Source of the DNA: Luteimicrobium xylanilyticum
GTDB lineage: Bacteria; Actinomycetota; Actinomycetes; Actinomycetales; Cellulomonadaceae
Reading direction: 5' to 3'
Assembly: GCF_009429125.1 (NCBI RefSeq)
Contig: NZ_CP045529.1
Coordinates: 3,100,001-3,164,000, forward strand
DNA length: 64,000 nucleotides
The position numbers and the translations under genes were made by a program. Positions 26,086 through 35,190 of the stretch are shown piece by piece. The notes under the pieces were generated by a model. It made no database searches. It was not told the origin of the DNA and worked only from the letters and a program-made list of their open reading frames with translations. How positions within the stretch are numbered: the first letter of the stretch is position 1; each line of letters starts with the position of its first letter.

Positions 26086-27065
26086 CTGAATAGATCCTTC
26101 CCTGCCGACAGGACTCCCCTGGCGTACCGCCGGTAGCTGCCATCCAGCGTCGCCCGTGCCGCGAAGGCGAGGCGCCCGACGCCGGATACCCCCGCCCGTC
26201 CGGCGAGGAACCTGTCGAGCCTCGCGAGCTCGTCCACGCCCGGGTGTGCGTCCTGAGCGCGCCCCGCCACGGTGAGCCGGTCGGCCAGGAGCCCGACGCG
26301 TCGACGTTCGAGGTCACGTTCCCGCGCGCCATCATGCGGCGGCGTGCTCCCCGTCGCCTGCTCACCGAGCGCGGGCATCAGTGACATCTGGGTGACCTGC
26401 GCCGCGTGCTGGCGATACCGGACCAGAGGCTCCGGGTCGAGCATCACCTGTCCGACGACGCTTGCGAGCGCAGCGATCCAGCCGTCGTGGAGGAAGAGGT
26501 GGTCGGGGCCGTCGAGCGCATCGGGAAGGGGCAGGGCGACCGAAAGCACGGACGCTCTGAATGCCATGGTGGCGCCCGTCAGCGTCTGTCCAGCGAGCAG
26601 GCGCCGGTTGAGCCGCCCACTCTCGATCTCGTCGCGGCTCGCCGGCGTGAGCCTCACCGCATCCCAGAGATGCCGCCCGAGGTCTTCGCCATCACCGTCG
26701 ACGAGCTCCGCGTTAGATGCCCACAACGTCACCTCCGGGCGGGCGAACGCCGCCGCGACGTGTCGGAGCTTGTCATGCCTCCAGAGGTCGTCCTGGTCGC
26801 TCAGGACGAGCACGTCGCCGGTCGCGGCGCGCAGCGCGCGATCCATGTTGCGCCTAAGGCCGAGATTGCGGCTCGCCTCGAGGATGGTGGCGGGCAAGCC
26901 CGCAGACCGTGTCAGGTCCCGGACGATGTCGGGGGTGCCGTCCGTCGACCCGTCGTCGGCGACGATCAGCTCTTCCGGCGGCCGGTCCTGGTCGAGGATC
27001 GACGTGAGCTGCTGCGTGACGTACCGCGCGCCCTGGAACGTCGTCATGACCACACTGATCTTCAC
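26082..27065 (-). CDS. Glycosyltransferase family 2
   Basis: The GT-A fold starts at once: VKISVVMTTFQGARYV, EELIVADDGSTDGT, VLVLSDQDDLW. This is the rhamnosyltransferase-like GT2 pattern of O-antigen and capsule loci. I prefer the GTG at 27065, giving 327 residues, since it abuts the conserved first strand; a GTG at 27110 is also open and would overlap the gene upstream. The C-terminal half is helical and Arg-rich. Confidence 0.85.
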   Translation of the reverse strand: MKISVVMTTFQGARYVTQQLTSILDQDRPPEELIVADDGSTDGTPDIVRDLTRSAGLPATILEASRNLGLRRNMDRALRAATGDVLVLSDQDDLWRHDKLRHVAAAFARPEVTLWASNAELVDGDGEDLGRHLWDAVRLTPASRDEIESGRLNRRLLAGQTLTGATMAFRASVLSVALPLPDALDGPDHLFLHDGWIAALASVVGQVMLDPEPLVRYRQHAAQVTQMSLMPALGEQATGSTPPHDGARERDLERRRVGLLADRLTVAGRAQDAHPGVDELARLDRFLAGRAGVSGVGRLAFAARATLDGSYRRYARGVLSAGKDLFR

Positions 27066-27076
27066 TGCGGCCCCGA

Positions 27077-28051
27077 CTACTTTCGGATTCCCGTGGCGCG
27101 AGCGAGCCACCGTCTGAACCAGGTGAAGCGCTCCCGCGGCGGCACGGTGAGGACCAGGAGTGCGAGCTGCTCCGACCGCGTCAGGTCGGACGCGGCGAGG
27201 CCGTAGAGAAGATGCTCGAGGTTGTGGCCCAGACGCTGCTCTCTCGGAAAGACGCCGCCGAGGCGCATCGCCGCCGTCATCGAGAGCACCGGACCCACGA
27301 GAGGTGACGTGGTCGTCGCAGAGGTCGGGTGGATCCGGTAGTAGAGCAGGCGTGCGGGCGTCCTCGGGATCGACCCGCCGTTGATGCGCGCGACGTTGGC
27401 GGCGAGCACATGGTCGTCGAGCGCACGGGCGTGCACGGCACAGCCACCCGCGGCGATCGCCGTCTCACGGTCGAAGAGGAAGCTCGTGGTGACCGCGGCC
27501 GCACCCTCCATGAACCGTTCGACGGTGACGTGCTCGACGGGGATGTCCAGCTCCGCCGGATCGAGCTCCTCCGTCCACAGCGACGACGCGGCGCCGTCCT
27601 CGAGCCACCGGTCCACCCAGCTCGCTCGGCCGTCGGCGAGGTGGACCAGCTCCGCGCGGTCGGACTCCAGCGCGAACGTCTGCTCGCTCGTAGCGGATGC
27701 GAGCGAACTCTGCTCGACGGCGAGCCGTACGAGCGCAGAGACCCGTGAGGCGTGCCAGAGGTCGTCCTGGTCGAGGAACGCCACCCAGCGGCCTCGTGCG
27801 AGCGCGAGGCCACGGTTGCGCGCGACGGCCGCCCCGAGGTTCCTTTGCTCGACGACGCGGTGCACCGCCGGGTGCCGACGGGCAAGGTTCGCCGACTCGT
27901 CCGAGGAACCGTCGTCCACGACGATTACCTCGATGTCGACGTAATCCTGGGCGGCGAGGGAGTCGAGCGTCGCCGGGAGGAAGCGGGCACCGTTGTACGT
28001 CGGCACGATGATCGTCACGGCGCCCGCGTGCTCGGGTTCGGCCTGGCTCAC
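27077..28051 (-). CDS. Glycosyltransferase family 2
   Basis: A 324-residue protein starting at the GTG 28051 behind AGGAG. VTIIVPTYNGARFLPATLDS, EVIVVDDGSSDES and WVAFLDQDDLW are the GT2 donor-site motifs. It is two bases downstream of the GT4 gene stop and is translated with it. The C-terminal region, with WFRRWLARATGIRK, is amphipathic and may touch the membrane. Probably adds one sugar to the growing repeat unit. Confidence 0.87.
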   Translation of the reverse strand: MSQAEPEHAGAVTIIVPTYNGARFLPATLDSLAAQDYVDIEVIVVDDGSSDESANLARRHPAVHRVVEQRNLGAAVARNRGLALARGRWVAFLDQDDLWHASRVSALVRLAVEQSSLASATSEQTFALESDRAELVHLADGRASWVDRWLEDGAASSLWTEELDPAELDIPVEHVTVERFMEGAAAVTTSFLFDRETAIAAGGCAVHARALDDHVLAANVARINGGSIPRTPARLLYYRIHPTSATTTSPLVGPVLSMTAAMRLGGVFPREQRLGHNLEHLLYGLAASDLTRSEQLALLVLTVPPRERFTWFRRWLARATGIRK

Positions 28052-28053
28052 GA

Positions 28054-29097
28054 TCAGCTCCTGTAGATCGACTCGTACTGCTGGACGACGCTCGAGAGCG
28101 CGAACTCCTCGGCCCGGGCGAGACCGGCAACACGGAGCCGTGGCCGCTCCCGGTCGTCGCCGAGAAGCGCAGCGAGAGCCGCTCCCACCGTGGGGAGGTC
28201 GGCGAGGACTCCGGCCCGTCCCTCGTCCGTCACGTAGCGGGCGCCGGGGTTCGGCGTCGCGACGACCGGCACGCCGCTGGCCATGGCCTCGATGTACGGG
28301 ATGCCGAAGCCTTCGTAGTCGGAGGGCAGGCAAAACACCCACGCCTGCCGGTACGCGTCCGCGAGCTCGGAATCCGAGACCTCGCCGAGCACCCGCACGC
28401 CGTCGCCTGGATCAACGGGCGCGTCGCGGGTGACCATCCACAGCTCCGCGTCAGGCAACGCAGGGCGCACGACGTCCCGGAACTGCGCCGCCAGCTCAGC
28501 TCCCCGTTTGCGCCCACCCCACGTGCCGACGAACAGGACGACCGGGTGATCTGCTCGAGCGCCGTCGGCGGGAGTAAAGCGCGTCAGGTCGACGCCGTTG
28601 GGGACGACGTCGTGGACCCACGGGTACCAGCGCCGGGTGGCCGGCGAGACGACGACCGTCCGGTCGGCGACGACGCTCGCGAGCACCTCCGAAAGCCCGA
28701 GGAGGACCATGCGGGCCTTCTCCCTGACGCCCTTGATCGTGCGGGCCTCCTCGAAGCACGAGCCGTGCAGCGTGCGCACATGCCGTGGCACTCGACGACG
28801 CCACATCCAGTAGTCGTCCCCGTGCGCGTGGATCACGTCGTAGCTCGAGAAGTCGATGCGACGCAGCGCGAGCGCGAACCGGAACGTCCGCGCCGAGCCG
28901 GTCATCTCGATGTGCCGGTGTCGGTATGTCGCGCCGTCGACGGGCGGGCAGTCGCTGAAGACGTCGACGTGGTGGCCGCGGCGCGTCAGCTCGGTCGCGA
29001 GCGCGTGGACCTGGTAGCCGATGCCCATCTTCGAGCCGCTCGGCAGGTAGTACGAGATCATCGCGATCTTCAGGGGTCGCTCCCCCCAGTCAGCCAT
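28054..29097 (-). CDS. Glycosyltransferase family 4
   Basis: A 347-residue GT-B retaining glycosyltransferase: N-terminal IAMISYYLPSGSKMGIGYQV, HAHGDDYW, VVPNGVDLTRF linker, VVLFVGTWGGRKRG, and the C-terminal donor motif PSDYEGFGIPYIEAMASGVPVVAT with the EX7E-type glutamates. The ATG at 29097 overlaps the WbsX-like gene end by 8 bases. Confidence 0.9.
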   Translation of the reverse strand: MADWGERPLKIAMISYYLPSGSKMGIGYQVHALATELTRRGHHVDVFSDCPPVDGATYRHRHIEMTGSARTFRFALALRRIDFSSYDVIHAHGDDYWMWRRRVPRHVRTLHGSCFEEARTIKGVREKARMVLLGLSEVLASVVADRTVVVSPATRRWYPWVHDVVPNGVDLTRFTPADGARADHPVVLFVGTWGGRKRGAELAAQFRDVVRPALPDAELWMVTRDAPVDPGDGVRVLGEVSDSELADAYRQAWVFCLPSDYEGFGIPYIEAMASGVPVVATPNPGARYVTDEGRAGVLADLPTVGAALAALLGDDRERPRLRVAGLARAEEFALSSVVQQYESIYRS

Positions 29098-30181
29098 GGA
29101 GACCGTCCCGGAGCGCCTCGAGCCAACGATGCCCGAACCGGAGATCGGGTTCGAGGTGGTTGCCCTCGGCCCACTCGTTCCACGACTTGACCCACAGGAG
29201 ACGCTCGTCGACCGGCCTCGAGGCGAGGCTCTCAGCCGCTTGGCGGACGTTCGACTCGAACGACTCCGGGCTCGCACCTTGCAGCACGACGCCGCCCCGG
29301 CTCGACCGAGGCGTGTTGTCCCAGTTCGGGTACACGCACGGCTGGATGTGTGGACCGGTGAGGTTCTGCGACGTCCAGTCTGTGGTGTACGGGTAGATCT
29401 CGGGCCCCCCGCGCAGCTTGCGGTAGGCCCGCATCCGGTACATCGCCGATGGCGACGTGTCGGCCGGCATCCGCATGTAGACGCCGGCATCGAAACCGTC
29501 CTCCTCGACACGGTCGTACCGCGCCCCCCGGCCCAGGAGGTCGCTCATCTCTGCGACGAGATACAACCCCTCGAGTCCGGCTTCACGGGCCCACCGCTGC
29601 CACAGGTCGACGAACGCCGCGGCGTCGGGAAGCTCCTCGGGGCGGAACACGTAGAAGACCGGACGGCCGCCCACCCGGAGGTACCGCTCGTCCCTGAACG
29701 CGGGCAGGACGGCGTCGAAGTGGGCACGGTAGTCGTCGACGCCCGGGTAGTGCTGCTGGACGAGCACGCGGTCGGCGTCCCCGTGCCAGATGCCGCTCCA
29801 GGTTTGGTTGGCCCACGCGAGGCAGAACGAGATCCCTGGCTTGCCCGACGCGAGTACCTCCTGGAACGGGCGCTCCAATATCCGCCGGCCGTCCCCGAAC
29901 CAGTAGTGCCAGTACGCGAATGCCTCGACGCCGTACTCCTGCGCGAGCTCCGCCTGCGCCGCGCGGGACTCCGGGAGGCGCAGGTCGTAGAAGCCGAGAT
30001 CGGCCGGGAGGTCCGGCTGGCGATGGCCGGGAAAGAGGCGACGCGCACGGGCGACGTTCGTCCACTCCGTGAAGCCCGCACCCCACCACGCGTCGTTCTC
30101 GGGGATCGGGTGGAACTGAGGCAGGTAGAACGCGATCGCCCGCGCCGCGTCGTTGTTCACCCCTGCTGCTTCATGCCTCAC
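29090..30181 (-). CDS. WbsX-like (GH99-like) glycan biosynthesis protein
   Basis: About 363 residues from the GTG at 30181; starts up to 30298 are open but would overlap the acetyltransferase gene. The motifs AIAFYLPQFHPIPENDAWWG, GFTEWTNV, FAYWHYWFGDGRRIL and FCLAWANQTWSG are those of the glycosyltransferase WbsX/GH99-like family found in O-antigen and rhamnan loci. The fold resembles a glycosidase, yet genetic context elsewhere links it to polysaccharide assembly; the reaction is unproven. Confidence 0.82.
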   Translation of the reverse strand: MRHEAAGVNNDAARAIAFYLPQFHPIPENDAWWGAGFTEWTNVARARRLFPGHRQPDLPADLGFYDLRLPESRAAQAELAQEYGVEAFAYWHYWFGDGRRILERPFQEVLASGKPGISFCLAWANQTWSGIWHGDADRVLVQQHYPGVDDYRAHFDAVLPAFRDERYLRVGGRPVFYVFRPEELPDAAAFVDLWQRWAREAGLEGLYLVAEMSDLLGRGARYDRVEEDGFDAGVYMRMPADTSPSAMYRMRAYRKLRGGPEIYPYTTDWTSQNLTGPHIQPCVYPNWDNTPRSSRGGVVLQGASPESFESNVRQAAESLASRPVDERLLWVKSWNEWAEGNHLEPDLRFGHRWLEALRDGLHG

Positions 30182-30242
30182 GCGCACCAAAGATACGGGG
30201 TCCGGGATGCCCTCAGACCGCACCGGCGAGAGTTCACCCGGG

Positions 30243-30833
30243 TCACACGAATCGCTTCGCGTAGCCCAGCCGATAGGTGAGCTCGTGACTGCGTTCACGA
30301 ACGAACCTCGCAGGGTTTCCCGCGACCATCGCGTACGGCGCGACGTCCTTCGTCACCACTGCGCCAGCGGCGACGACGGCGCCCTCGCCGATGGTCACGC
30401 CTGGGAGCACGATGGCGTAACTGGCGATCCACGCGTGGTCGCCCACACGGACCGGAGCACCAACCTCGGCGAAGTCGGGCGAGTCGACGGCGTGCTGGCG
30501 GGTATAGATCGTCACGTGACTCCCGAGATTGACGCTGTCACCGATCGTCAGACCAGAGCGGCCGTCCAGGAAGCAGGTGTCGCCGATCGTGCAGTACTCC
30601 CCGACGACGATCCGCTCCGGCGCGTAGAACTCCGCGCGCCAGTGGATGCTCGAGGTGACCGGCAATGCCATCCCTGCCCTGCGATAGAACCAGTTGCGGA
30701 TGGCATGGGACGGCACATGCCCCAGATCGGAGAGAAGCCGCAGGCGCAGATCGGCCCACATCTCGCGCCGCCAGCGCACGGCCGAGACGACAGGTGCGGG
30801 AGCGAGGGATTTCACCTCGTCGCGAAGGGTCAT
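30243..30833 (-). CDS. Left-handed beta-helix O-acetyltransferase
   Basis: A 196-residue protein with hexapeptide repeats (IGDTCFLDGRSGLTIGDSVNLGSHVTIYTRQH, then VRVGDHAWIASYAIVLPGVTIGEGAVVAAGAVVTKDV) and the closing AGNPARFVR. This is the maltose/serine-acetyltransferase-like (LacA/WbbJ) type that O-acetylates sugars with acetyl-CoA. The active His is in YTRQHAVDSP. The minus-strand TATGGT at about 30880 may be its -10 box; the gene opposite starts at 30929. Confidence 0.87.
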   Translation of the reverse strand: MTLRDEVKSLAPAPVVSAVRWRREMWADLRLRLLSDLGHVPSHAIRNWFYRRAGMALPVTSSIHWRAEFYAPERIVVGEYCTIGDTCFLDGRSGLTIGDSVNLGSHVTIYTRQHAVDSPDFAEVGAPVRVGDHAWIASYAIVLPGVTIGEGAVVAAGAVVTKDVAPYAMVAGNPARFVRERSHELTYRLGYAKRFV

Positions 30834-30928
30834 GAAGACTGCTCCTCGGGCGCGTGACAAGCGATGATCGTGACCATACCGCCGCACGACCCACTCCCGA
30901 GGTCGAACGGCTTGGACGGAGGACTCTC

Positions 30929-31774
30929 GTGACGAGACGCGTCGGCGCATACGTACTGCCTGGCGACGCGACCTGGCTCGATCGAACGCTCCCCGCCTAC
31001 TACGACCTTCTCGACGAGCTCGTCGTGCCCGTACCCGTCGACGGACGCGGATGGACCGGCGCGCCGATCGAAGTCGAACGGTGCCTGGAGATCGTTCGAG
31101 CAACAGACACGCGAGGGATCCTGCGCACCGTCGACGGCCAGTGGACACGCCCCGATGACCCGCTCGCGGCGGACACGGCCCAGCGGCAGGCCGCCGTCGA
31201 CGCGCTCTCGGACTCCGTGGACTGGATCCTCCAAGTAGACAACGACGAGTTCCTTCCGGACCCGACCGTCCTCCGGTCCGCGATGGAGCGTGCCGAAGCC
31301 CTCGGGGTCGTCGGCGTGGAGCTGCCCATGCGCGTCGTGTTCCGGCGCACGCGGAGACACACTTTCGAGATCGCCTGTGCGGACGGAAGCCCGCACCACG
31401 AGTATCCGGGCCCGCTCGTCGTGCGTGCAGGTTCGCGGCTCGTCGACGCACGGCGGGCCGACGGATCGTTCCTGCGCCTCGTCGTGGCTGGCGGCGACCG
31501 GTCATTGCAGGTGAACCGGCCGGCCGGCCCGGGCGAGACGCGGGAGGAGACGCTCAGGCCCGAACAAGCTGTCGTCCACAACTCCTGGGGTCGATCGAGC
31601 GAGGACATCCGGCGCAAGGTGCGCTCGTGGGGGCATGCCAACGACACAAAGCAGAGCCGCTACTTCTGGACCGTGTGGTGGCCCTCGCCGCTGATCTGGT
31701 GGGCGCTGCGCGACTTTCACCCCTTCGCGCGTGGCCTCTGGCCGCGTCTGGTCCGACGGAGTACCGATGTCTGA
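30929..31774 (+). CDS. Glycosyltransferase-like protein (GT-A fold)
   Basis: A 281-residue protein. The GTG at 30929 lies six bases after GGAGG, so I reject the open GTG at 30854. VTRRVGAYVLPGDATWLDRTL opens the fold, and SDSVDWILQVDNDEFLPDP supplies a DND in the place of the donor DxD. WSSEDIRRKVRSWGHAND-like helices end it. It resembles GT2-type proteins that use an internal catalytic loop, but the family is distant. It overlaps the following GT2 by 8 bases. Confidence 0.68.
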   Translation: MTRRVGAYVLPGDATWLDRTLPAYYDLLDELVVPVPVDGRGWTGAPIEVERCLEIVRATDTRGILRTVDGQWTRPDDPLAADTAQRQAAVDALSDSVDWILQVDNDEFLPDPTVLRSAMERAEALGVVGVELPMRVVFRRTRRHTFEIACADGSPHHEYPGPLVVRAGSRLVDARRADGSFLRLVVAGGDRSLQVNRPAGPGETREETLRPEQAVVHNSWGRSSEDIRRKVRSWGHANDTKQSRYFWTVWWPSPLIWWALRDFHPFARGLWPRLVRRSTDV

Positions 31775-32735
31775 GCCGTCGCCCGGCGGTCGCAGCCTCG
31801 TCGTCGTCCTCTCCTTCGAAGGACGCGACGACACCCTGCGCTGCGTGACCTCGCTGCTGGAGCATGCGGCCGATCACGCCGTGCTGGTCGTCGACAACGG
31901 GTCGCACGACGGAACGCTGGCGGAGCTGGACGAGCGATACCCGCAGGTCGAAAAGCACCAGACAGGCCGTAACCTCGGGTTCGCGGGCGGCATGAACGCT
32001 GGAGTCTCGTGGGGCCTCTCGCGCGGCTATGCCACCATCACCGTCCTCAACAACGACACGGTGGTCGAGGCCGGGGCACTTGACCGGCTCGTGGCCGCGG
32101 CAACGGAAGCACCGACCGCTGTGAGCCCGCGGATCGTCTATCTCACAGACCCCACCCGCGAATGGTTCGCCGGGGCTGTGCTGGATTCGAAAGACGGACT
32201 CCCACGACACACCGCACCGGCCGAGTCCGCACGCCTGGCCGCCAGCGCGGCAACATCGGGAGGGCGCTACCCGGTGGAGCTCCTCGCAGGATGCTGCATC
32301 ACGGCGACCGCAGAGACCTGGCGCCTGGTCGGGGGCTTCGACGAACGCTATTTTCTGAACTTCGAGGACTCCGACTGGTCGCTGCGCGCCCGAGTCGCCG
32401 GGGTGTCTTTGCTAGTCGAACCACGAGCCACAGTGGCACACCGCGTGTCGGGGTCGTTCGTAGGTGAGTACTCGTATCTCGGGACCTACTACTACACACG
32501 CAACCTGCTGCTGTTCGCTCGGTCCTGGCGTGGCCACGGCCCACGGGGCGGAGCCATGCTTTGGCGGCGGATTCTCCGTCCCCTGCCCTCGCAACTTCGG
32601 AGGACCGGTGTCCGCGAGGCGACGCGCCGGACGATGATGTCGGCGGCCGGTGTTGTCGCACATCTAGTACGTCGCTACGGCCGCGCGCCCGCTTCACTGG
32701 AGCGGTGCGCTGCCCGCTGGGCCCGGTCCAGCTAG
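31767..32735 (+). CDS. Glycosyltransferase family 2, rhamnosyltransferase-like
   Basis: A 322-residue protein. SLVVVLSFEGRDDTLRCVTSL, VLVVDNGSHDGTLAEL, GRNLGFAGGMNAGV, TVLNNDTVVEAGAL, and GGFDERYFLNFEDSDWSLRAR are the hallmarks of WbbL-type rhamnosyltransferases, which add L-rhamnose to lipid-linked glycans. The ATG at 31767 overlaps the previous gene. Confidence 0.87.
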   Translation: MSEPSPGGRSLVVVLSFEGRDDTLRCVTSLLEHAADHAVLVVDNGSHDGTLAELDERYPQVEKHQTGRNLGFAGGMNAGVSWGLSRGYATITVLNNDTVVEAGALDRLVAAATEAPTAVSPRIVYLTDPTREWFAGAVLDSKDGLPRHTAPAESARLAASAATSGGRYPVELLAGCCITATAETWRLVGGFDERYFLNFEDSDWSLRARVAGVSLLVEPRATVAHRVSGSFVGEYSYLGTYYYTRNLLLFARSWRGHGPRGGAMLWRRILRPLPSQLRRTGVREATRRTMMSAAGVVAHLVRRYGRAPASLERCAARWARSS

Positions 32736-32801
32736 AACGTGTCTTCTCCATCGCCACGGTCCGGCGACGGGTTGGCAAATGGGATCGAACCCACCGTTTT
32801 C

Positions 32802-32856
32802 ATCCCGTGGTTTCACCCGACCGACCTCCCGTCACGTTGGGAGGCCCTGGGATGAT
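32802..32856 (+). promoter_or_regulatory. Candidate promoter upstream of the GT87-like gene
   Basis: CATCCC (32801-32806) and TTTCACCCG (32811-32819) repeat at a 12-bp offset; GATGAT begins 36 bases after the second A, at 32851. The arrangement echoes sites before the gmd and carrier-protein genes. The 278-base gap also holds an 11-bp inverted repeat (GCGAGGGGCGA / TCGCCCCTCGC) near 32954-33008 just before the next gene. Confidence 0.35.
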
Positions 32857-33013
32857 CGCTCCGAGCGGCGGCCCGACCCGCCATGGAACCTCTGGGAGTT
32901 GCGGTGAGAACATGGCCCGACCACGTCATTTGGGATGAGATCAGTGCAGGCGACGCGAGGGGCGAACCCGATGCCGACGCATCCTCCCCCGGTTCCGTCG
33001 CCCCTCGCGGCTG

Positions 33014-34288
33014 ATGACTGCACGGAGTCGTTCCGGGGCGGTGACCGCCTCGCTCGTTGCGGCGTGGTGCTGCGCCGTCCTGGTACCGGCATCGCTGGCC
33101 GTCTGGCGTTACCGACAGGCCCTTGCCGGCGGGATGGGCGACGATCTGGGCTTCTACCTTGATGCCGCGGGCCGTGTTCGCGCGGGTGAAGACCTCTACT
33201 CCTCGGCCTTCTACGTCTACTCCCCGCTCGTCGCGTGGATTCTGTCCCCGTTCACGCAGTCGTCCCACGTCCTGGCGTGGTGGACGTGCACGAGCATCGT
33301 CGCGTGCCTAGTCGCCGCCGCCGCGACCGTCGCCGTATGCTGGCGTGCCCTGCGCCCGTGGCAGCGCCCGACGCTAGCGCTCATCGCAGGCGTGACGATC
33401 CTGCTCGACCGGGGCGTGGCAATGGACCTCGCCGAGGGACAGACCGACACGATCGTCCTGGCGATCACAGCGATCGCTCTCCTCCTCGCCACTCTCCAGA
33501 TGCCGCGATGGGCGGGCGGAGCCCTCGCGGGGGCCGCGATCATCAAGACCTGGCCGGCACTCTTCGTCCTCTGGTTCCTACGACAGGGGGCACCTCAGCG
33601 GAAGCGCGCAATCCTGGCGTGGTTCGGCACGGGTCTTGGGTTCGTCCTCCTCACGATGATCGTGTCGAAACCAGGAATCGTGGAGCGCTGGATCTCACGA
33701 ACAATCGCGATGAGCGACCAGGACTTTGCCGTCTGGTCTGCATGGGGCGTCGGGCACGAACTCCTCACCCCGAGGGGGAATTTCGTCCCTCTCGCGAACA
33801 GCCCTACTGCTGCGACGCTCGTAGATCTGCTGCTGGGCGGCATCGTCCTCGGTCTTCTGGGCGTGACTCTCGTCCGGCCCGGGGACCCGGCATTCGCCCT
33901 CTGGAATGTCGTCGCAGCCAGTGTCCTGCTCATTCCCGTCGCGCACCAGCAGTACCACCTTCTGCTAACGCCGCTGGTTTGGCTCTGGTTCGCCCGTGCA
34001 CTGCAGGGCGTCAATCCGTGGCGCAGCGTCCCTGTTGCGGTACTGATGGCGTTCCGTTGGGCAGCACCGATGCTGCTCGATCCGGTGCCCATCGACGACC
34101 GGTGGAAGTACCTGGCAATCATGCTGGCGTCGATCGCAACCCTCGCGGCATCGGTGCTTGTCAACGCACGCTCGCGCAACGTCACGACGTCACTCGCACG
34201 CGGTGATACTCGCTCGAGCCTGTCGGCAGCCGCACATAAGCAAGGTCACGGGGGACCGCACCAGGCATCAGGCGACGCTTCGTCCTAG
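33014..34288 (+). CDS. GT87-like membrane mannosyltransferase
   Basis: A 424-residue multi-pass protein of the DUF2029/GT87 type: an early acidic motif GGMGDDLGFYLDAAGRVRAGEDLYSS, YVYSPLVAWIL, GQTDTIVLAI, IIKTWPALFVLWFL and a late HQQYHLLLTPL. Actinobacterial relatives use polyprenyl-phosphate mannose for PIM, lipomannan or cell-wall glycan. The C-terminal 45 residues are hydrophilic. It converges with the exporter permease; both stop codons lie in the same CTAG. Confidence 0.8.
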   Translation: MTARSRSGAVTASLVAAWCCAVLVPASLAVWRYRQALAGGMGDDLGFYLDAAGRVRAGEDLYSSAFYVYSPLVAWILSPFTQSSHVLAWWTCTSIVACLVAAAATVAVCWRALRPWQRPTLALIAGVTILLDRGVAMDLAEGQTDTIVLAITAIALLLATLQMPRWAGGALAGAAIIKTWPALFVLWFLRQGAPQRKRAILAWFGTGLGFVLLTMIVSKPGIVERWISRTIAMSDQDFAVWSAWGVGHELLTPRGNFVPLANSPTAATLVDLLLGGIVLGLLGVTLVRPGDPAFALWNVVAASVLLIPVAHQQYHLLLTPLVWLWFARALQGVNPWRSVPVAVLMAFRWAAPMLLDPVPIDDRWKYLAIMLASIATLAASVLVNARSRNVTTSLARGDTRSSLSAAAHKQGHGGPHQASGDASS

Positions 34289-35190
34289 ATCACATCAGCG
34301 AAGGTGCGTTCCCACGACTGGAAGAAGATCGCCCCCACGTAAAAGAGCCCGACCGCCACGGCGGCGAACCCAGCGACCTGCCATCCGGGAGGTGCTGCAG
34401 CACCGAGCAGTGACCACCGAAACAGGCCTAGCATCCAAGTCAGCGGGTTCGCGTCAAACAGTGGACGGAGTTTAGCTGGGACCTCCGAGACTGCGTAAGC
34501 CACGGGCGACGCGTACAGCAGGATCTGGGTGATCCACGGGAGCATGTAGCCGATGTCCCGATATTTGACCTGTAGGGCCGACGCCACGAGGCCGAGCCCC
34601 GAAGCGAGCAGCAGCGTCAGGACAATCCATATGGGAAGCAGCACGACTGCCCAGCCCGGGTTGATCCCGTACAGGACAAGGAGAATGACTCCGAGAACGA
34701 GGCCGACGAAGAAGTCCAGCAGCACGGAAGCTGCGCTCGACAGCGGCACCAGCATGCGCGGGAAGAATACTTTCGACACCAGCGTCTGGTTGCTCACGAG
34801 CGACGGGGCGGCACGTCCGAGGACGTTGTTGAACAGGTTCCAGGCGAGCATCCCCATGTAGGAGAAGACGAAGTAGGGGATGCCATCCGAGCCGAGGTTC
34901 GCAACTTGTCCGAAGACGATCGAAAATATCCCGGCTGACGCGAGCGGTTGAAGAATGACCCACGCAATACCGATAGCTGTCTGCCGGTAGCGCAGCAGGA
35001 TGTCACGCTGGGCGAACCGGTAGGCAACCTCTCGCGCCTCCCACAGCTCGGACCAGCGGGGCAGCGCGAAACGCCTGGGCGGCGTGATCACCGTAACCGC
35101 GTCGGGACCGCGGCGAACTCGTCTTGGGCTCGCCGAAGGGGCTCGACCGTGTCGGGCTCCGGTGCTGAGGCTCAGCTCCTCGTATCTCAT
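34285..35190 (-). CDS. wzm: ABC-2 polysaccharide exporter permease (Wzm/TagG type)
   Basis: A 301-residue protein with six membrane helices after a hydrophilic N-terminus. DILLRYRQTAIGIAWVILQPLAS and YRDIGYMLPWITQILLYASPVAYAVSEVP are the signatures of ABC-2 permeases that export undecaprenyl-linked O-antigen, teichoic acid or galactan. The ATG overlaps the ATPase gene stop as ATGA. The two subunits must form the exporter. Confidence 0.92.
   Translation of the reverse strand: MRYEELSLSTGARHGRAPSASPRRVRRGPDAVTVITPPRRFALPRWSELWEAREVAYRFAQRDILLRYRQTAIGIAWVILQPLASAGIFSIVFGQVANLGSDGIPYFVFSYMGMLAWNLFNNVLGRAAPSLVSNQTLVSKVFFPRMLVPLSSAASVLLDFFVGLVLGVILLVLYGINPGWAVVLLPIWIVLTLLLASGLGLVASALQVKYRDIGYMLPWITQILLYASPVAYAVSEVPAKLRPLFDANPLTWMLGLFRWSLLGAAAPPGWQVAGFAAVAVGLFYVGAIFFQSWERTFADVI

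Noticed and set aside
27065-27110. Longer start for the GT2 at 26082
   Set aside because: It would add 15 residues without conservation and overlap the upstream gene; the GTG at 27065 lies right before the GT2 fold.
32852-32938. 28-codon frame with a GGGAGG site upstream of the GT87-like gene
   Set aside because: Its ATG coincides with a possible -10 hexamer of the CACCC-type promoter, and the peptide shows no leader or RiPP feature, so I did not call a gene.
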